DNA from: Paracoccaceae bacterium
GTDB taxonomy: Bacteria; Pseudomonadota; Alphaproteobacteria; Rhodobacterales; Rhodobacteraceae
Direction of reading: 5' to 3'
Length of the DNA stretch: 64,000 nucleotides
Assembly (NCBI GenBank): GCA_019454225.1
Contig: CP075370.1
Coordinates: 2,785,649 to 2,849,648 of the forward strand
In this document: in pieces, positions 27,333-37,000 of the stretch
How the letters are laid out: the number at the start of each line of letters is the position of its first letter
Position numbering within the stretch: position 1 is the first letter of the stretch
Program-made: the position numbers and the translations under genes
Notes under the pieces: generated by a model
The model's input: the letters and a program-made list of their open reading frames with translations, nothing else
Told to the model about the DNA's origin: nothing
The model's database searches: none

Positions 27333-29492
27333 ATGACCGAACCCGAGATCACCGCCGAACTCGTCGCCGCGCATGGCCTGAAGCCGGACGAGTATGACCG
27401 GCTTCTGCAGATCGTCGGCCGCGTGCCGACCTTCACCGAACTTGGCATCTTCTCGGCGATGTGGAACGAGCATTGCTCGTACAAGTCGTCGAAGAAATGG
27501 CTGCGCACCCTGCCCACCTCCGGCCCGCAGGTGATCTGCGGCCCGGGCGAGAACGCGGGCGTGGTGGACATCGGCGACGGACAGGCCGTGGTCTTCAAGA
27601 TGGAAAGCCACAACCACCCCAGCTACATCGAACCGCATCAGGGTGCCGCGACCGGCGTGGGCGGCATCCTGCGCGACGTGTTCACCATGGGTGCGCGACC
27701 CATCGCCGCGATGAACGCGCTGTCCTTCGGCGAACCCGCGCACCCCAAGACCGCCCACCTCGTCAAGGGCGTGGTCGAGGGCATTGGCGGCTATGGCAAT
27801 GCCTTCGGCGTGCCCACGGTGGGCGGCGAGGTGCGGTTCCACCGCAGCTACAACGGCAACTGCCTGGTGAACGCCTTTGCCGCGGGTCTGGCCGATGCCG
27901 ACGGCATCTTCTACTCGGCGGCCAGCGGCGTGGGGATGCCCGTGGTCTACCTGGGCGCCAAGACCGGCCGCGACGGCGTCGGTGGCGCCACCATGGCCTC
28001 TGCCGAATTCGACGACACGATCGAGGAAAAGCGCCCCACGGTGCAGGTGGGCGACCCCTTCACCGAAAAGCGGCTGCTGGAGGCATGTCTTGAACTGATG
28101 GCCTCCGGCGCGGTGATCTCGATCCAGGACATGGGCGCGGCGGGCCTGACCTGTTCGGCGGTCGAGATGGGCGACAAGGGGGGGCTGGGCATCCGGCTGA
28201 ACCTCGACGCGGTGCCGCAGCGCGAAACGAACATGACCGCCTACGAAATGATGCTGTCGGAATCGCAGGAGCGGATGCTGATGGTGCTGCGCCCCGAGAT
28301 GGAGGACGCGGCGCGCGCGATCTTCGTCAAGTGGGATCTCGACTTCGCCATCGTGGGCGAGACGATCCCGGAGGACCGGTTCCTGATCCTGCATGGCAAC
28401 GAGGTCAAGGCTGACCTGCCGCTCAGCCAGTTGTCCAGCCAGGCCCCCGAATATGACCGGCCCTGGGTCGAAACGCCCCCGGCACCGCCCCTGCCGCATC
28501 TGCCCGCCATCGACCCGATGGAGGGTCTGGTTTCGCTGCTGGTTTCGCCGAACCATGCCCACAAGGCATGGGTCTGGGAACAGTATGACAGCCAGGTGAT
28601 GGCGGACACGCTGCTGCCGCCGGGCGCGGGTTCGGGGATCGTGCGCGTTCACGGAACCGACAAGGCGCTGGCCTTCACCTCGGACGTGACGCCGCGCTAT
28701 GTCCGGGCCAACCCTGTGCAGGGCGGACGCCAGGCGGTCGCCGAGGCCTACCGCAACCTGATCGCGGTGGGCGCCCGTCCGCTGGCGGCCACCGACAACC
28801 TGAACTTCGGCAATCCGGAAAAGCCCGAGATCATGGGCCAGTTCGTCGGCGCCATCAAAGGCATCGGCGAGGCCTGCCGCGCGCTCGACTTTCCCATCGT
28901 GTCGGGGAACGTGTCGCTCTACAACGAAACCGACGGTCAGCCGATCCTGCCGACCCCCACCATCGGCGGCGTGGGCCTGATCGCCCGCGCGGCGGACCGC
29001 ATCGCCGGCCGGCCTGTCGCGGGCATGGTCGGCGTGGTGATCGGCGTCGGGCGCGGGCATCTCGGACAGTCCGCCCTGCTGGCCGAACGCGGGATCGAGG
29101 CGGGGGATGCCCCGCCCGTCGATCTTGCGGCGGAACGGGCCCATGGTGCGTTCATCCTGGCCCAGCGCGCGCGCATCACCGCCTGCACCGACCTGTCGGA
29201 CGGCGGGCTGGCACTGGCCGCCTTCGAAATGGCCGAAGGCGCGGGGATTGGCGTGGTCTTTGACACGGCCGATGTCCCCGGTCTCTTTGGCGAGGACCAG
29301 GCGCGCTATCTGGTCGCGGCCAGCGAAACCGATGCCGAGGCCCTGATTGCGGCCGCCGCCGCCGCGGGCATCGCGGCCGAGCGGGCCTGTACCTTCGGGG
29401 GGCCCGATGTGGTGATCGGCGGCGCGCGCCGCCCGATGGCGGACCTGTCCGCACTCTGGCGCGGCGCCTTCGCGCGCGCACTGGCGCTGTAG
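27333..29492 (+). CDS. purL: Phosphoribosylformylglycinamidine synthase subunit PurL
   Basis: Protein of 719 residues, the small-subunit type that works with PurQ and PurS. It converts FGAR to FGAM with ATP and glutamine-derived ammonia in purine synthesis. ATG at 27333 has AGGA eight bases upstream. Motifs: [14 protein letters not shown], the ATP-site [37 protein letters not shown], and in the second half [18 protein letters not shown] and [12 protein letters not shown]. PurQ and PurS are not in the window. No oddities in length. Confidence 0.96.
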   Translation: MTEPEITAELVAAHGLKPDEYDRLLQIVGRVPTFTELGIFSAMWNEHCSYKSSKKWLRTLPTSGPQVICGPGENAGVVDIGDGQAVVFKMESHNHPSYIEPHQGAATGVGGILRDVFTMGARPIAAMNALSFGEPAHPKTAHLVKGVVEGIGGYGNAFGVPTVGGEVRFHRSYNGNCLVNAFAAGLADADGIFYSAASGVGMPVVYLGAKTGRDGVGGATMASAEFDDTIEEKRPTVQVGDPFTEKRLLEACLELMASGAVISIQDMGAAGLTCSAVEMGDKGGLGIRLNLDAVPQRETNMTAYEMMLSESQERMLMVLRPEMEDAARAIFVKWDLDFAIVGETIPEDRFLILHGNEVKADLPLSQLSSQAPEYDRPWVETPPAPPLPHLPAIDPMEGLVSLLVSPNHAHKAWVWEQYDSQVMADTLLPPGAGSGIVRVHGTDKALAFTSDVTPRYVRANPVQGGRQAVAEAYRNLIAVGARPLAATDNLNFGNPEKPEIMGQFVGAIKGIGEACRALDFPIVSGNVSLYNETDGQPILPTPTIGGVGLIARAADRIAGRPVAGMVGVVIGVGRGHLGQSALLAERGIEAGDAPPVDLAAERAHGAFILAQRARITACTDLSDGGLALAAFEMAEGAGIGVVFDTADVPGLFGEDQARYLVAASETDAEALIAAAAAAGIAAERACTFGGPDVVIGGARRPMADLSALWRGAFARALAL

Positions 29493-29501
29493 CCGCGCAT
29501 C

Positions 29502-29525
29502 CGCCCCGGCACGTGCCCCGGGGCG
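29502..29525 (+). terminator. Hairpin after purL
   Basis: 8-bp GC stem CGCCCCGG / CCGGGGCG with an 8-nt loop, ten bases past the purL stop, no clear T-run. Confidence 0.45.
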
Positions 29526-29577
29526 CGTTCCCGCATGGCCGGTGCCTCGCCATCGCCACATCCGCCGCGCATCGCGC

Positions 29578-29606
29578 TTGCAGCCGCCGCGTGGCGGCCC
29601 TAGATT
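29578..29606 (+). promoter_or_regulatory. Candidate sigma-70 promoter of bolA-grxD
   Basis: TTGCAG and TAGATT with an exact 17-bp spacer, ending 24 bp before the bolA start codon. Confidence 0.55.
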
Positions 29607-29630
29607 CCCCCTGAACCGCAGGACGGACCC

Positions 29631-29867
29631 ATGCCGATCGAAGCCCAGGACATCGAGAACCTCATCCGCGCCGCCTTTCCGAACGCCCGCATCCGGGTCG
29701 AGGGCGACGATGGCCAGCATTTCGCCGCCGAGGTGATCGACGAAAGCTTTCGCGGCCAGAACCGCGTGCAGCAGCAGCGCGCGGTCTATGCCGCGCTGAA
29801 GGGCAAGATGGCTGGCGCGCACGGCGAGTTGCACGCCCTCGCGCTGACGACGAAGGCACCCGAGTGA
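29631..29867 (+). CDS. BolA-family protein
   Basis: Protein of 78 residues, typical of the short BolA/IbaG type. It holds the class II KH-like fold with IENLIRAAFPNARIRVEGDDG, the histidine in GQHFAAEVI, the RVQQQRAVYAAL helix and a histidine near the C-terminus (GELHALAL). BolA proteins bind monothiol CGFS glutaredoxins and share a [2Fe-2S] cluster. The partner glutaredoxin is encoded 163 bp downstream, separated only by a 55-codon ORF that overlaps both genes. This supports a joint role in iron-sulfur trafficking or sensing. Confidence 0.92.
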   Translation: MPIEAQDIENLIRAAFPNARIRVEGDDGQHFAAEVIDESFRGQNRVQQQRAVYAALKGKMAGAHGELHALALTTKAPE

Positions 29868-30034
29868 TGGTCTGGATCGCGCTGGCTGCACTGGTGGTTC
29901 TGGCGGTGGTGATGATCGCCGGCCAGTCGCGCGGAAAAGACGAAGATGATGACGATGACGGCCCGGGCGGAGGGCGGCGGGTTCGCGTCCGCGTGACCGC
30001 CGGGCAGCACAGGAACGGAAGGACAGGGCGATGA
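29867..30034 (+). CDS. 55-residue membrane micro-protein between bolA and grxD
   Basis: A small open frame too short for common gene finders. Its ATG overlaps the bolA stop (TGATG), and its TGA at 30032-30034 overlaps the grxD start (ATGA), the arrangement of a translationally coupled gene. Residues 2-19 form one hydrophobic segment ([18 protein letters not shown]), followed by [11 protein letters not shown], a glycine and arginine-rich part ([10 protein letters not shown]) and a basic end. It should be a single-pass inner-membrane protein with the charged tail in the cytoplasm. Function unknown; position suggests anchoring or modulation of the BolA-Grx pair. Confidence 0.6.
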   Translation: MVWIALAALVVLAVVMIAGQSRGKDEDDDDDGPGGGRRVRVRVTAGQHRNGRTGR

Positions 30035-30390
30035 CCGCGCAGGACCGGATCAAGGACACGATCGAGAAGAACGACGTGGTGCTCTACATGAAGGGCACCA
30101 AGATGATGCCGCAATGCGGGTTCTCGTCCCGCGTGGCGGGCGTGCTCAACTACATGGGCGTCGAATTCGCCGATGTGAACGTGCTGGCCGACCCCGATAT
30201 CCGGCAGGGCATCAAGGATTTTTCCGACTGGCCGACGATCCCTCAGCTTTACGTCAAGGGCGAATTCGTCGGCGGCTGCGACATCGTCACCGAGATGACG
30301 CTGTCGGGCGAGCTCGACGCGCTGTTCGAGGCCAAGGGCGTGGCCTATGACAAGGCCAAGGCCGAGGAAATCCGCAAGGCCAACGCCTGA
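30031..30390 (+). CDS. grxD: Monothiol glutaredoxin, Grx4 type
   Basis: Protein of 119 residues. The CGFS active site is at residues 29-32 after [13 protein letters not shown], the signature of Grx4/Grx5 monothiol glutaredoxins that carry a [2Fe-2S] cluster with glutathione. [19 protein letters not shown] gives the cis-proline (TIP) and glutathione-binding segments. It is the natural partner of BolA, encoded just upstream in the same operon. The start codon overlaps the stop of the 55-codon ORF. Confidence 0.95.
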   Translation: MTAQDRIKDTIEKNDVVLYMKGTKMMPQCGFSSRVAGVLNYMGVEFADVNVLADPDIRQGIKDFSDWPTIPQLYVKGEFVGGCDIVTEMTLSGELDALFEAKGVAYDKAKAEEIRKANA

Positions 30391-30419
30391 ACCGCAGGCC
30401 CGGGCGGGGCGCGCGCGCC

Positions 30420-30797
30420 TCAGCCTGGCAGCCTGCGGCACATGTCGACCAGCGTCTCGCCCCTCGCCGTCCGCCAGCCCAGTTCGACCACCCAGGCCAG
30501 GCGCGACGGGTCGGCCAGTTCATCGGCCGACTTCTCGCGCTCGCGCCACAGGTAGCGCCCGTCGGCATGTGCCCACTCGGGCGTCTCGACATGCAGCGAC
30601 ACCGCCGCCGCCCCCGACGGTGCGGGCAACAGGATGACCTGCCGTCCCTCGGGCGCCATGACGAGCACGCTTCCGCCATCGCCGGGGATCGCCGCGACCG
30701 CAACGTCGATGCCGCTGCGGCAAACGTAGCGGCGGTACTCCGGATCGGCCGTCGCCACCCCCGGCAGCATCAGGATCGCGGCCAGCAGCAGCCTCAT
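30420..30797 (-). CDS. Secreted Y-x-C-x-x-G protein, MliC-like (weak)
   Basis: Protein of 125 residues with a signal peptide (LLLAAILMLPGVATA). The mature part starts YRRYVCRSGIDVAVAAIPG, continues with beta-strand-like VLVMAPEGRQVILLPA, a tryptophan in GRYLWREREKSA, and a late cysteine (MCRRL). The Y-x-C start, the L-P strand and the Y-x-W near the end resemble the MliC lysozyme-inhibitor fold, but similarity is too weak to name. Its start overlaps the stop of the upstream gene (ATGA); the upstream product shares the Y-x-C-x-x-G pattern. Last gene of the zapA unit. Confidence 0.6.
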   Translation of the reverse strand: MRLLLAAILMLPGVATADPEYRRYVCRSGIDVAVAAIPGDGGSVLVMAPEGRQVILLPAPSGAAAVSLHVETPEWAHADGRYLWREREKSADELADPSRLAWVVELGWRTARGETLVDMCRRLPG

Positions 30798-31165
30798 CCC
30801 AATTCCCCGCAGCCGTCGATCACGACCCTCTCGGGCTCCACCTCGCCGGTGCGCCAGTCACGAAAGGCCACATGCGCCAGATGTGCGTCCCATCCCTTGG
30901 TGCGCCAGATCAGCCCGGCCGCCAGCCCGCCGGGTTCCACCCATTCGGCGCCGTCGCCCATCTCGGCACGCAGTTCGAACAGCGTAACCCCCTGCGGCAG
31001 GTCAAGGATCGCATGGCGCCGGTCGCCTGCCCCGAAATACCAGGCGCGAATCTCGACGCCCCGATCGCAGCCATAGGTCGTGCTGACCAGGTCGTCCGCG
31101 ACGGCCGGGGTCATGGCCGCAGCGCCGATCGCGCAGCATAGCATCGCCGCCCCGCAGCGGATCAT
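30794..31165 (-). CDS. Secreted protein, probable paralogue of next gene
   Basis: Protein of 123 residues with a signal peptide (MLCCAIGAAAMTPAVA). The mature part begins VSTTYGCDRGVEIRAWYFG, matching the Y-x-C-x-x-G start of the gene that follows it, and has a C-terminal cysteine (VIDGCGELG) likely to pair with the first. Between them it is beta-rich (HAILDLPQGVTLFELRAEM). Start overlaps the zapA stop and its own stop overlaps the next start, so the genes are coupled. Probably a small disulfide-bonded periplasmic protein; function unknown. Confidence 0.55.
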   Translation of the reverse strand: MIRCGAAMLCCAIGAAAMTPAVADDLVSTTYGCDRGVEIRAWYFGAGDRRHAILDLPQGVTLFELRAEMGDGAEWVEPGGLAAGLIWRTKGWDAHLAHVAFRDWRTGEVEPERVVIDGCGELG

Positions 31166-31539
31166 GCCGACTTCAGCCTCTCCTCCGCCTGCGCGGCCAG
31201 TGCCTCGGCACGGGCTGCCAGTTCGGCCAGCGTCTCGGTCACTTGCGGCGGGATCACCGCGACCTCGATCCGCTCGGGCGCAGGCAGGGGCCGCGCCTCG
31301 AGCTCGGCAAGCCGGGTCTTCAGGCGTCGCAGGTCATCCTCGACCGCCGCCGTGCGGTCGGCCAGCATCAGGCCCGCCATCAGAAGCATCCGCGCCTCGG
31401 GCATCCGGCCCAGCTGCGCGATCAGCGGCTGGGCCTCGGCGTCGAGCATCTGCGCCGCGGTGCGCAGAAAATGCTCCTCGCCATCCTGGCAGGCCACGCG
31501 AAACGGCCGCCCCCCGATGGTGATTTCCAGTTCAGGCAT
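31162..31539 (-). CDS. zapA: Cell-division protein ZapA
   Basis: Protein of 125 residues. I use the internal ATG at 31539 because [20 protein letters not shown] is the ZapA N-terminal strand pair. Then LRTAAQMLDAEAQPLI and the long helix RMLLMAGLMLADRTAAVEDDLRRL form the dimerisation coiled coil. The C-terminal extension (VTETLAELAARAEALAAQAEERL) is longer than in E. coli ZapA. ZapA crosslinks FtsZ filaments at the division ring. It overlaps the coiled-coil gene upstream by 8 bp, and the products probably act together. Confidence 0.85.
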   Translation of the reverse strand: MPELEITIGGRPFRVACQDGEEHFLRTAAQMLDAEAQPLIAQLGRMPEARMLLMAGLMLADRTAAVEDDLRRLKTRLAELEARPLPAPERIEVAVIPPQVTETLAELAARAEALAAQAEERLKSA

Positions 31540-32065
31540 CGGTCTCGGCCTCCTCGACAAGGGGGGCAAGCGCGGTCAGGATCTCGTCCATCTCCAGCAC
31601 CTCGGCATGGCGCTGCGCCCGCAGCGCCTCAAGCTCGGCAAGCATCGCCTTGTTGATCAGATGCGGTTCGGTCGCGCCGGCCGCGGCCGCCTCGGTCATC
31701 GCGCGCAGCGTCTCGCGCAGCTGGATGGTGACCTTCTTCATCCGCGTCAGCTCCAGCCCCTGCAGGTCAAGCTGCTGGGTCATCGTCTCGACGCGGGCAT
31801 CGGTCTGCGACCGGATCAGGCCATTGCGCTCGCGCAGCCGCTTGTAGCGTTCGGTCAGCTGCGCATTGGCGGCCCGCTCGGACTCCAGCGCCTCGGTCAG
31901 GCGCGCGATCTCGGCGGCAGCGCCGGGTTCGGCGGCCGCCGCTGCGCGGCGGGGCGGGGTCGCAGCGGCGGGCACCGCCGCCATCCGGTCCACCGCCTTC
32001 GAAATGCGGTCAAGCGCGGCGGAAAGCCGCCGTTCGTGTTGGGCGATCGGACTTTCATCGGACAT
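31532..32065 (-). CDS. Coiled-coil protein coupled to zapA
   Basis: Protein of 177 residues. The N-terminus ([19 protein letters not shown]) is helical, an Ala/Pro-rich linker follows (about residues 30-50), then one continuous coiled coil from about residue 50 to 110 ([18 protein letters not shown] ... [18 protein letters not shown]) and a final helix pair. It has no membrane span. Overlap with zapA suggests a ZapB-like division partner in this lineage, but no sequence match allows the name. The next upstream gene, tkt, is divergent. Confidence 0.65.
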   Translation of the reverse strand: MSDESPIAQHERRLSAALDRISKAVDRMAAVPAAATPPRRAAAAAEPGAAAEIARLTEALESERAANAQLTERYKRLRERNGLIRSQTDARVETMTQQLDLQGLELTRMKKVTIQLRETLRAMTEAAAAGATEPHLINKAMLAELEALRAQRHAEVLEMDEILTALAPLVEEAETDA

Positions 32066-32199
32066 GGCGCGGGCCTTTCCTGTCTGCTCTCCTGCCGCCG
32101 CTGGCGGGCGCCTTGGCGGTCACGCTGCCACCCCCGCCCGCGCATCGCAAGTCGCAATTTGACAGGAACGCGACAGGCAGCGACGAACTGCCCCATGAC

Positions 32200-32227
32200 T
32201 TGATCTTGGCGGCGTTGCTGGTATGGA
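32200..32227 (+). promoter_or_regulatory. Candidate promoter of tkt
   Basis: TTGATC and TATGGA with a 16-bp spacer, about 50 bp before the tkt start, in the 209-bp gap between divergent tkt and the zapA unit. Confidence 0.35.
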
Positions 32228-32274
32228 CCGCACGGGCCCCCTGCCCGCCCTGCCCCCAGCCGAAGGACCTGCCG

Positions 32275-34293
32275 ATGGACATCGCCCGCCTGCGCGAACA
32301 GAACCCCCGCCACTGGCGCATGGCGGCAGCCATCCGCACGCTGACGCTCGATGCGGTGGCGGCGGCGAACTCGGGGCATTCCGGCATGCCGATGGGCATG
32401 GCCGACGTCGCCACGGTGCTGTTCTCGAACCACCTGCGCTTTGACCCTGCCGCGCCGCACTGGGCCGACCGTGACCGCTTCATCCTGTCGGCGGGCCACG
32501 GGTCGATGCTGATCTACAGCCTGCTGCACCTGACCGGCCATGCCGACATGACGCTCGACCAGATCCGCAACTTCCGGCAGTGGGGCGCGATCACCGCGGG
32601 CCATCCGGAGTACGGCCATGCCACGGGGGTGGAAACCACCACCGGCCCGCTGGGCCAGGGCATCGCCAACGCCGTGGGCTTCGCCATCGCCGAGGAGTCG
32701 CTCCGGGCCCGGTTCGGACGGGGGATCGTCGATCACCGGACCTGGGTGATCGCGGGCGACGGCTGCCTGATGGAGGGCGTCAGCCAGGAGGCCATCGCCC
32801 TTGCCGGGCGGCAGCGCCTGTCGCGGCTGATCGTGCTGTGGGACAACAACGGCATCACCATCGACGGCAAGGTGTCGATCGCCGATGCGACCGACCAGAA
32901 GGCGCGCTTTGCGGCCTCGGGCTGGGCGGTGCTGGACTGCGACGGGCACGACCCGGCCGACATCGACCGCGCGCTGACCGCCGCGAGAAGGGCCGACCGC
33001 CCGGTTCTGGTGGTCTGCACCACCCATATCGCGCTCGGCTCCGCGGCGCAGGACACGGCCAAGGGCCACGGCGCGCTGACCGATGCAAAGCTGATCGCGG
33101 ATACCAAGGCCGCCTACGGCTGGGACTATCCCGCCTTCCACATTCCCGACGACGTGCGTGCCGACTGGGCCGCGACGGGCGCACGGGGCGGCGCCGCGCG
33201 GGCGGAGTGGCAGGCGCGGCTGGATGCGCTGCCCGAACGGCGGCGGGCCGAATTCCTGCGGGTGATGGCGGGCGAGGTGCCGAAGCGGCTGGCCTCGGCC
33301 ATCGCGGCGGTCAAGCGCGAGGCGGTCGAGAAGAAGCCCAAGCTTGCCACCCGCGCGGCGTCGGAGGCGGTGCTCAAGGCGGTCAACCCGGTGATGCCGG
33401 AAACCATCGGCGGCTCGGCCGACCTGACCGGCTCGAACAACACCCGCACGCCCGATCTCGGCGTGTTCGACCTCGACAGCCGCAAGGGCCGCTACATCCA
33501 CTACGGGATCCGCGAGCATGGCATGGCGGCGGCGATGAACGGCATGGCGCTGCATGGCGGGGTTCGCCCCTACGGCGGCACCTTCATGTGCTTTGCCGAC
33601 TATTCCCGCCCTGCGATCCGGCTGGCCGCGCTGATGGGGATTCCCGTGGTGCATGTGATGACGCACGATTCGATCGGCCTGGGCGAGGATGGGCCGACCC
33701 ACCAGCCGGTCGAGCATCTGGCCGCGCTGCGTGCGATCCCGAACCTTCTGGTCATCCGCCCCGCCGATCTGGTGGAAACCGCCGAGGCCTGGGAGATCGC
33801 GCTGACCCGGGACAAGACCCCCAGCGTGCTGGCCCTGTCGCGGCAGAACCTGCCCGCGCTGCGCGACACTGCGGGGCGGCGGAACGAAGTGGCGCGGGGC
33901 GCCTATGTTCTGGCCGAGGCCGGGGCGCCGCGCCGGGCGATCCTGATGGCCACCGGGTCCGAGGTCGAGATCGCGATGGCCGCCCGCGCCCTGCTGGAGG
34001 CCGAGGGCATCGGAACCCGCGTCGTGTCCTTCCCCTGCTGGGAACTGTTCGAGGAGCAGGACGCAGCCTACCGCCGCAAGGTCCTGCCGCCCGGGCCGGT
34101 CCGCGTCGCGGTCGAGGCCGGGGTCCGCTTTGGCTGGGACCGCTGGCTCTACGGCGAGGGCGGCAAGCGCGAGAAGTCGGGCTTTGTCGGCATGCACGGC
34201 TTTGGCGCCTCGGCGCCGGCCGAGGTGCTGTACCGCGAGTTCGGGATCACCGCCGAGGCCGTGGCGGCCAAGGTGCGGGCACTGCTGGGCTGA
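32275..34293 (+). CDS. tkt: Transketolase
   Basis: Protein of 672 residues. ATG at 32275 has AAGGA eight bases upstream. It moves two-carbon units between sugar phosphates in the pentose phosphate or Calvin pathway using thiamine diphosphate. Motifs: [14 protein letters not shown] and [13 protein letters not shown] in the N-terminal domain, [20 protein letters not shown], the TPP-binding [13 protein letters not shown] ... DNN, and the pyrimidine-domain [18 protein letters not shown] and [19 protein letters not shown]. Full length, with no phosphoribulokinase or RuBisCO neighbours, so a housekeeping role is likely. Confidence 0.96.
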   Translation: MDIARLREQNPRHWRMAAAIRTLTLDAVAAANSGHSGMPMGMADVATVLFSNHLRFDPAAPHWADRDRFILSAGHGSMLIYSLLHLTGHADMTLDQIRNFRQWGAITAGHPEYGHATGVETTTGPLGQGIANAVGFAIAEESLRARFGRGIVDHRTWVIAGDGCLMEGVSQEAIALAGRQRLSRLIVLWDNNGITIDGKVSIADATDQKARFAASGWAVLDCDGHDPADIDRALTAARRADRPVLVVCTTHIALGSAAQDTAKGHGALTDAKLIADTKAAYGWDYPAFHIPDDVRADWAATGARGGAARAEWQARLDALPERRRAEFLRVMAGEVPKRLASAIAAVKREAVEKKPKLATRAASEAVLKAVNPVMPETIGGSADLTGSNNTRTPDLGVFDLDSRKGRYIHYGIREHGMAAAMNGMALHGGVRPYGGTFMCFADYSRPAIRLAALMGIPVVHVMTHDSIGLGEDGPTHQPVEHLAALRAIPNLLVIRPADLVETAEAWEIALTRDKTPSVLALSRQNLPALRDTAGRRNEVARGAYVLAEAGAPRRAILMATGSEVEIAMAARALLEAEGIGTRVVSFPCWELFEEQDAAYRRKVLPPGPVRVAVEAGVRFGWDRWLYGEGGKREKSGFVGMHGFGASAPAEVLYREFGITAEAVAAKVRALLG

Positions 34294-34304
34294 GCCGTCC
34301 CCGG

Positions 34305-34327
34305 GGGCGTCCCACGATGGGACGCCC
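34305..34327 (+). terminator. Hairpin after tkt
   Basis: Perfect 10-bp stem GGGCGTCCCA / TGGGACGCCC around CGA, 12 bases past the tkt stop. No strong T-run follows. Confidence 0.6.
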
Positions 34328-34535
34328 TGCCAGCCTGAATGATTTCAATGGGTTGGGGTGTCGGCGTTAAGGGTTTGTTAGGGATCGGGGGGGCGCAGAC
34401 GGGGTGCGCCGGCGGTTGTCGCAGCGGCAGGAATGGCCGGGCACCGTCGGCTGTGCGAAAGCCCGGTGGCAGGCACGATCCGCTTTTTCGGGATGCGCCA
34501 TTGCGCAGGGGTCGGCAAAGGCGGATGCTGCCGCC

Positions 34536-35825
34536 ATGCCGACAGAAATCGAGTTCTCTTTCAAAGCCTTGACGGACACGGCACGACGCCACATCCGGGT
34601 GTTCCAGGTCCACCAGTTTCTTGACCGTCTTGCCATGGGGCTGACCGTGGCCGTGGTCGCACTGGCGCTGACGGATCGCGGCATGGACCTGTTCCAGATT
34701 TCGCTGCTTTTCGGTGTCTACGCGCTTACGACCATGGCGATGGAACTGCCCTTCGGCGGTCTGGCGGACAACATCGGCCGCAAGCCGGTCTTCCTTGCGG
34801 CGGTTGTTGCCAGTCTGGTTTCGGTGGCGCTTTTCCTGTCGTCCAGCGACTTTGCCGTGCTGGCGCTTTCCTTCGCCTTCATCGGATTCGGACGCGCCCT
34901 GCGGTCAGGCACGCTTGATGCGTGGTTTGTCGAAGGCTTCAGGGCCGCTGCGCCGCATGTGGATGTGCAACCCGCCCTTGCGAAGGCGCAATGGGCCAAT
35001 GCGATGGGCCTGGCGGTCGGTGCCGTTCTGGGGGGTCTCTTGCCGGATGCGATGGGCGCGATGGGCCTTCGGCACGGGATCAGCATCTACGATGTGTCCT
35101 ATGCCGCAAGCTTCGTCGCGATGGTCGGCGTGCTGATCTACACCATGGTCGCAATCACCGAAGACCCGCGCCCCCGGAACCCCAAGGCACTGGCGCAAGG
35201 GTTCGCCAGGATCCCGTCGGTGATTGCCGAGGCCAGTGTCCTGGCAATGAGACATCCGACACTTTCGATGCTTCTGGCGACCCTGGCCCTGTTCCTGATG
35301 GCGACAAACCCGGTCGAGGTGATCTGGCCGACCCATGCCAAGCCCATGCTGGACGTGGAGTATGCCAACACGGCGATTGGCGCTTTGACGGCCGGTTACT
35401 TCTTCGCGATTGCCGTCGGGGCGTCGCTGTCACCCCATCTGGGCAGGATGTTCCGGCGTCGCCATGCCGTCACGCTGGCGGCGATCCTTGCATGCCTCGC
35501 GGTCGTTCAGGTCGCCCTGGCGATGCAGGGGGGGATCGCGGGATTTGTGGGCGTCTTTGTCCTGTATTCGATCCTTCTCGGCGCGAGCGAGACACCTGCG
35601 AGCAGCATCCTGCATCGCTGCGTGGAGGATCGTCAGAGGTCCACGATGCTGTCGCTTCGTTCGCTCATCCAGCAACTCGGGGCGGCGACAGGGCTGGTCC
35701 TGGCGGGAGCGGTCGCCGAGATCCACGCCACGCCGACCGCGTGGATGGTCGGTGCGGTGTTCCTTGTCGCGGCGGTGATACTGGCGCTGGTGCTGGCAAG
35801 ACGACTGGCGGCCGGAGCCGGATAG
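34536..35825 (+). CDS. MFS transporter
   Basis: Protein of 429 residues, about twelve hydrophobic segments. I start at ATG 34536 because MPTEIEF begins the usual short cytosolic N-terminus; no strong ribosome site precedes it. The loop 2-3 motif A is ELPFGGLADNIGRKPVFL, characteristic of the major facilitator superfamily; GFGRALRSGTLDAWFVEGF is found in exporters of the drug and metabolite type. No neighbour indicates the substrate. The preceding 240 bp hold only the tkt hairpin and an unremarkable leader. Solute export by proton antiport is inferred. Confidence 0.8.
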   Translation: MPTEIEFSFKALTDTARRHIRVFQVHQFLDRLAMGLTVAVVALALTDRGMDLFQISLLFGVYALTTMAMELPFGGLADNIGRKPVFLAAVVASLVSVALFLSSSDFAVLALSFAFIGFGRALRSGTLDAWFVEGFRAAAPHVDVQPALAKAQWANAMGLAVGAVLGGLLPDAMGAMGLRHGISIYDVSYAASFVAMVGVLIYTMVAITEDPRPRNPKALAQGFARIPSVIAEASVLAMRHPTLSMLLATLALFLMATNPVEVIWPTHAKPMLDVEYANTAIGALTAGYFFAIAVGASLSPHLGRMFRRRHAVTLAAILACLAVVQVALAMQGGIAGFVGVFVLYSILLGASETPASSILHRCVEDRQRSTMLSLRSLIQQLGAATGLVLAGAVAEIHATPTAWMVGAVFLVAAVILALVLARRLAAGAG

Positions 35826-35909
35826 CGGGCGGGCGGGCGCCATACGGCATCGGATGGCACGGGCTGCCCGCTTCCCGGGCGTGCCCCGGGACCGGGCGAT
35901 TTTGCGGAA

Positions 35910-35927
35910 GCGTCACAAATTCGTCGC
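35910..35927 (+). promoter_or_regulatory. Candidate pho box before phnD
   Basis: GCGTCAC AAAT TCGTCGC: two imperfect 7-bp direct repeats 11 bp apart around an AT-rich 4-bp spacer, the layout of a PhoB site (CTGTCAT-N4-CTGTCAC). It lies about 60 bp before the phnD start. Confidence 0.4.
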
Positions 35928-35985
35928 ATCAGGTTGAGCTTTTGTCCGTAGGGCGGACGGGAACTGCAGCGAAGGATCACCCCCC

Positions 35986-36930
35986 ATGAAAACTCTTCTT
36001 CTTTCCGTGGCCGCGATGGTCTTGGCGACGGCGGCGCAGGCCGAATTCGCCCTTGATGCCCGCTACACCGATGCCGACGGCGACATGATCGCGGACATCC
36101 CGTCCGATCCCGCCCAGCTTGTCGATCCCGACACGCTGATCTTTGCATATACCCCTGTCGAAGACCCCGCCGTCTATGCCGAAGCCTGGGCCGACTTCAT
36201 CGCCCACATGGAAACCGTGACCGGCAAGAAGGTCCAGTTCTTCCCGATCGACAGCAACGCCGCCCAGATCGAGGCGATGCGCGCCGGCCGTCTGCACATC
36301 TCGGGCTTCAACACCGGGTCGAACCCGCTGGCCGTGGCCTGTGCGGGCTTCCGCCCCTTTGCGATGATGGCGGCCAAGGATGGCAGCTTCGGCTACGAGA
36401 TGGAGATCATCACCCATCCCGGTTCGGGCATCGAGAAGGTCGAGGACCTGAAGGGCAAGAAGCTGGCCTTCACCTCGGAAACCTCGAACTCGGGCTTCAA
36501 GGCGCCGTCGGCGCTGCTGGAGTCGGTCTACGGCCTGAAGGCGGGAACCGACTTCGAGCCGGTGTTCTCGGGCAAGCACGACAACTCGATCCTCGGCGTG
36601 GCCAACAAGGACTACCCGGCCGCGGCCATCGCGAATTCGGTCATGACCCGGATGATCGAGCGTGACGTGATCAAGGCGGACCAGATCATCTCGATCTACA
36701 AGTCGGAAACCTTTCCGACCACCGGCTACGGCGTCGCGCACAACCTGACGCCGGAGCTGCAGGAGAAGATCAAGGAAGGCTTCTTCGGCTTCAACTGGGA
36801 AGGCACGTCGCTGGCAGAGGAGTTCTCGAAGTCGGGCGAGGAACAGTTCATCCCGATCACCTTCAAGGACAACTGGTCGGTGATCCGCCAGATCGACGCG
36901 GCAACCGGCGTGTCCTACGCCTGCCAGTGA
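35986..36930 (+). CDS. phnD: Phosphonate/phosphite ABC transporter binding protein
   Basis: Protein of 314 residues with signal peptide [19 protein letters not shown]. The mature protein is PhnD-like: [17 protein letters not shown] near the start, [61 protein letters not shown] (the phosphate-binding loop region), and [12 protein letters not shown]. It binds phosphonate, phosphite or phosphate in the periplasm; which one cannot be settled from sequence. No C-P lyase genes are near, so the imported compound may be processed elsewhere. It is followed by a hairpin and then by the ATPase and two permeases. Confidence 0.9.
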   Translation: MKTLLLSVAAMVLATAAQAEFALDARYTDADGDMIADIPSDPAQLVDPDTLIFAYTPVEDPAVYAEAWADFIAHMETVTGKKVQFFPIDSNAAQIEAMRAGRLHISGFNTGSNPLAVACAGFRPFAMMAAKDGSFGYEMEIITHPGSGIEKVEDLKGKKLAFTSETSNSGFKAPSALLESVYGLKAGTDFEPVFSGKHDNSILGVANKDYPAAAIANSVMTRMIERDVIKADQIISIYKSETFPTTGYGVAHNLTPELQEKIKEGFFGFNWEGTSLAEEFSKSGEEQFIPITFKDNWSVIRQIDAATGVSYACQ

Positions 36931-36948
36931 ACGACGGACAGACCACGG

Positions 36949-36977
36949 ATGCGGGCGGTCCAAACCGCCCGCATTTT
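36949..36977 (+). terminator. Hairpin/attenuator between phnD and phnC
   Basis: Perfect 11-bp stem ATGCGGGCGGT / ACCGCCCGCAT with loop CCAA and a T-run (TTTT overlapping the stem end), 19 bases after the phnD stop. Being inside an operon it probably lets part of the transcription pass, raising binding protein over transporter. Confidence 0.7.
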
Positions 36978-37000
36978 CCTTGCGCACCAGGGACATACGC

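Noticed and set aside
27300-30059. A 919-codon open frame opposite purL, bolA and grxD
   Set aside because: It is a high-GC shadow: it covers three recognisable genes on the other strand and its translation is His/Arg/Gly-rich without domains.
31897-34197. A 766-codon open frame opposite tkt
   Set aside because: tkt is unmistakable on the plus strand; the opposite frame has no motif.
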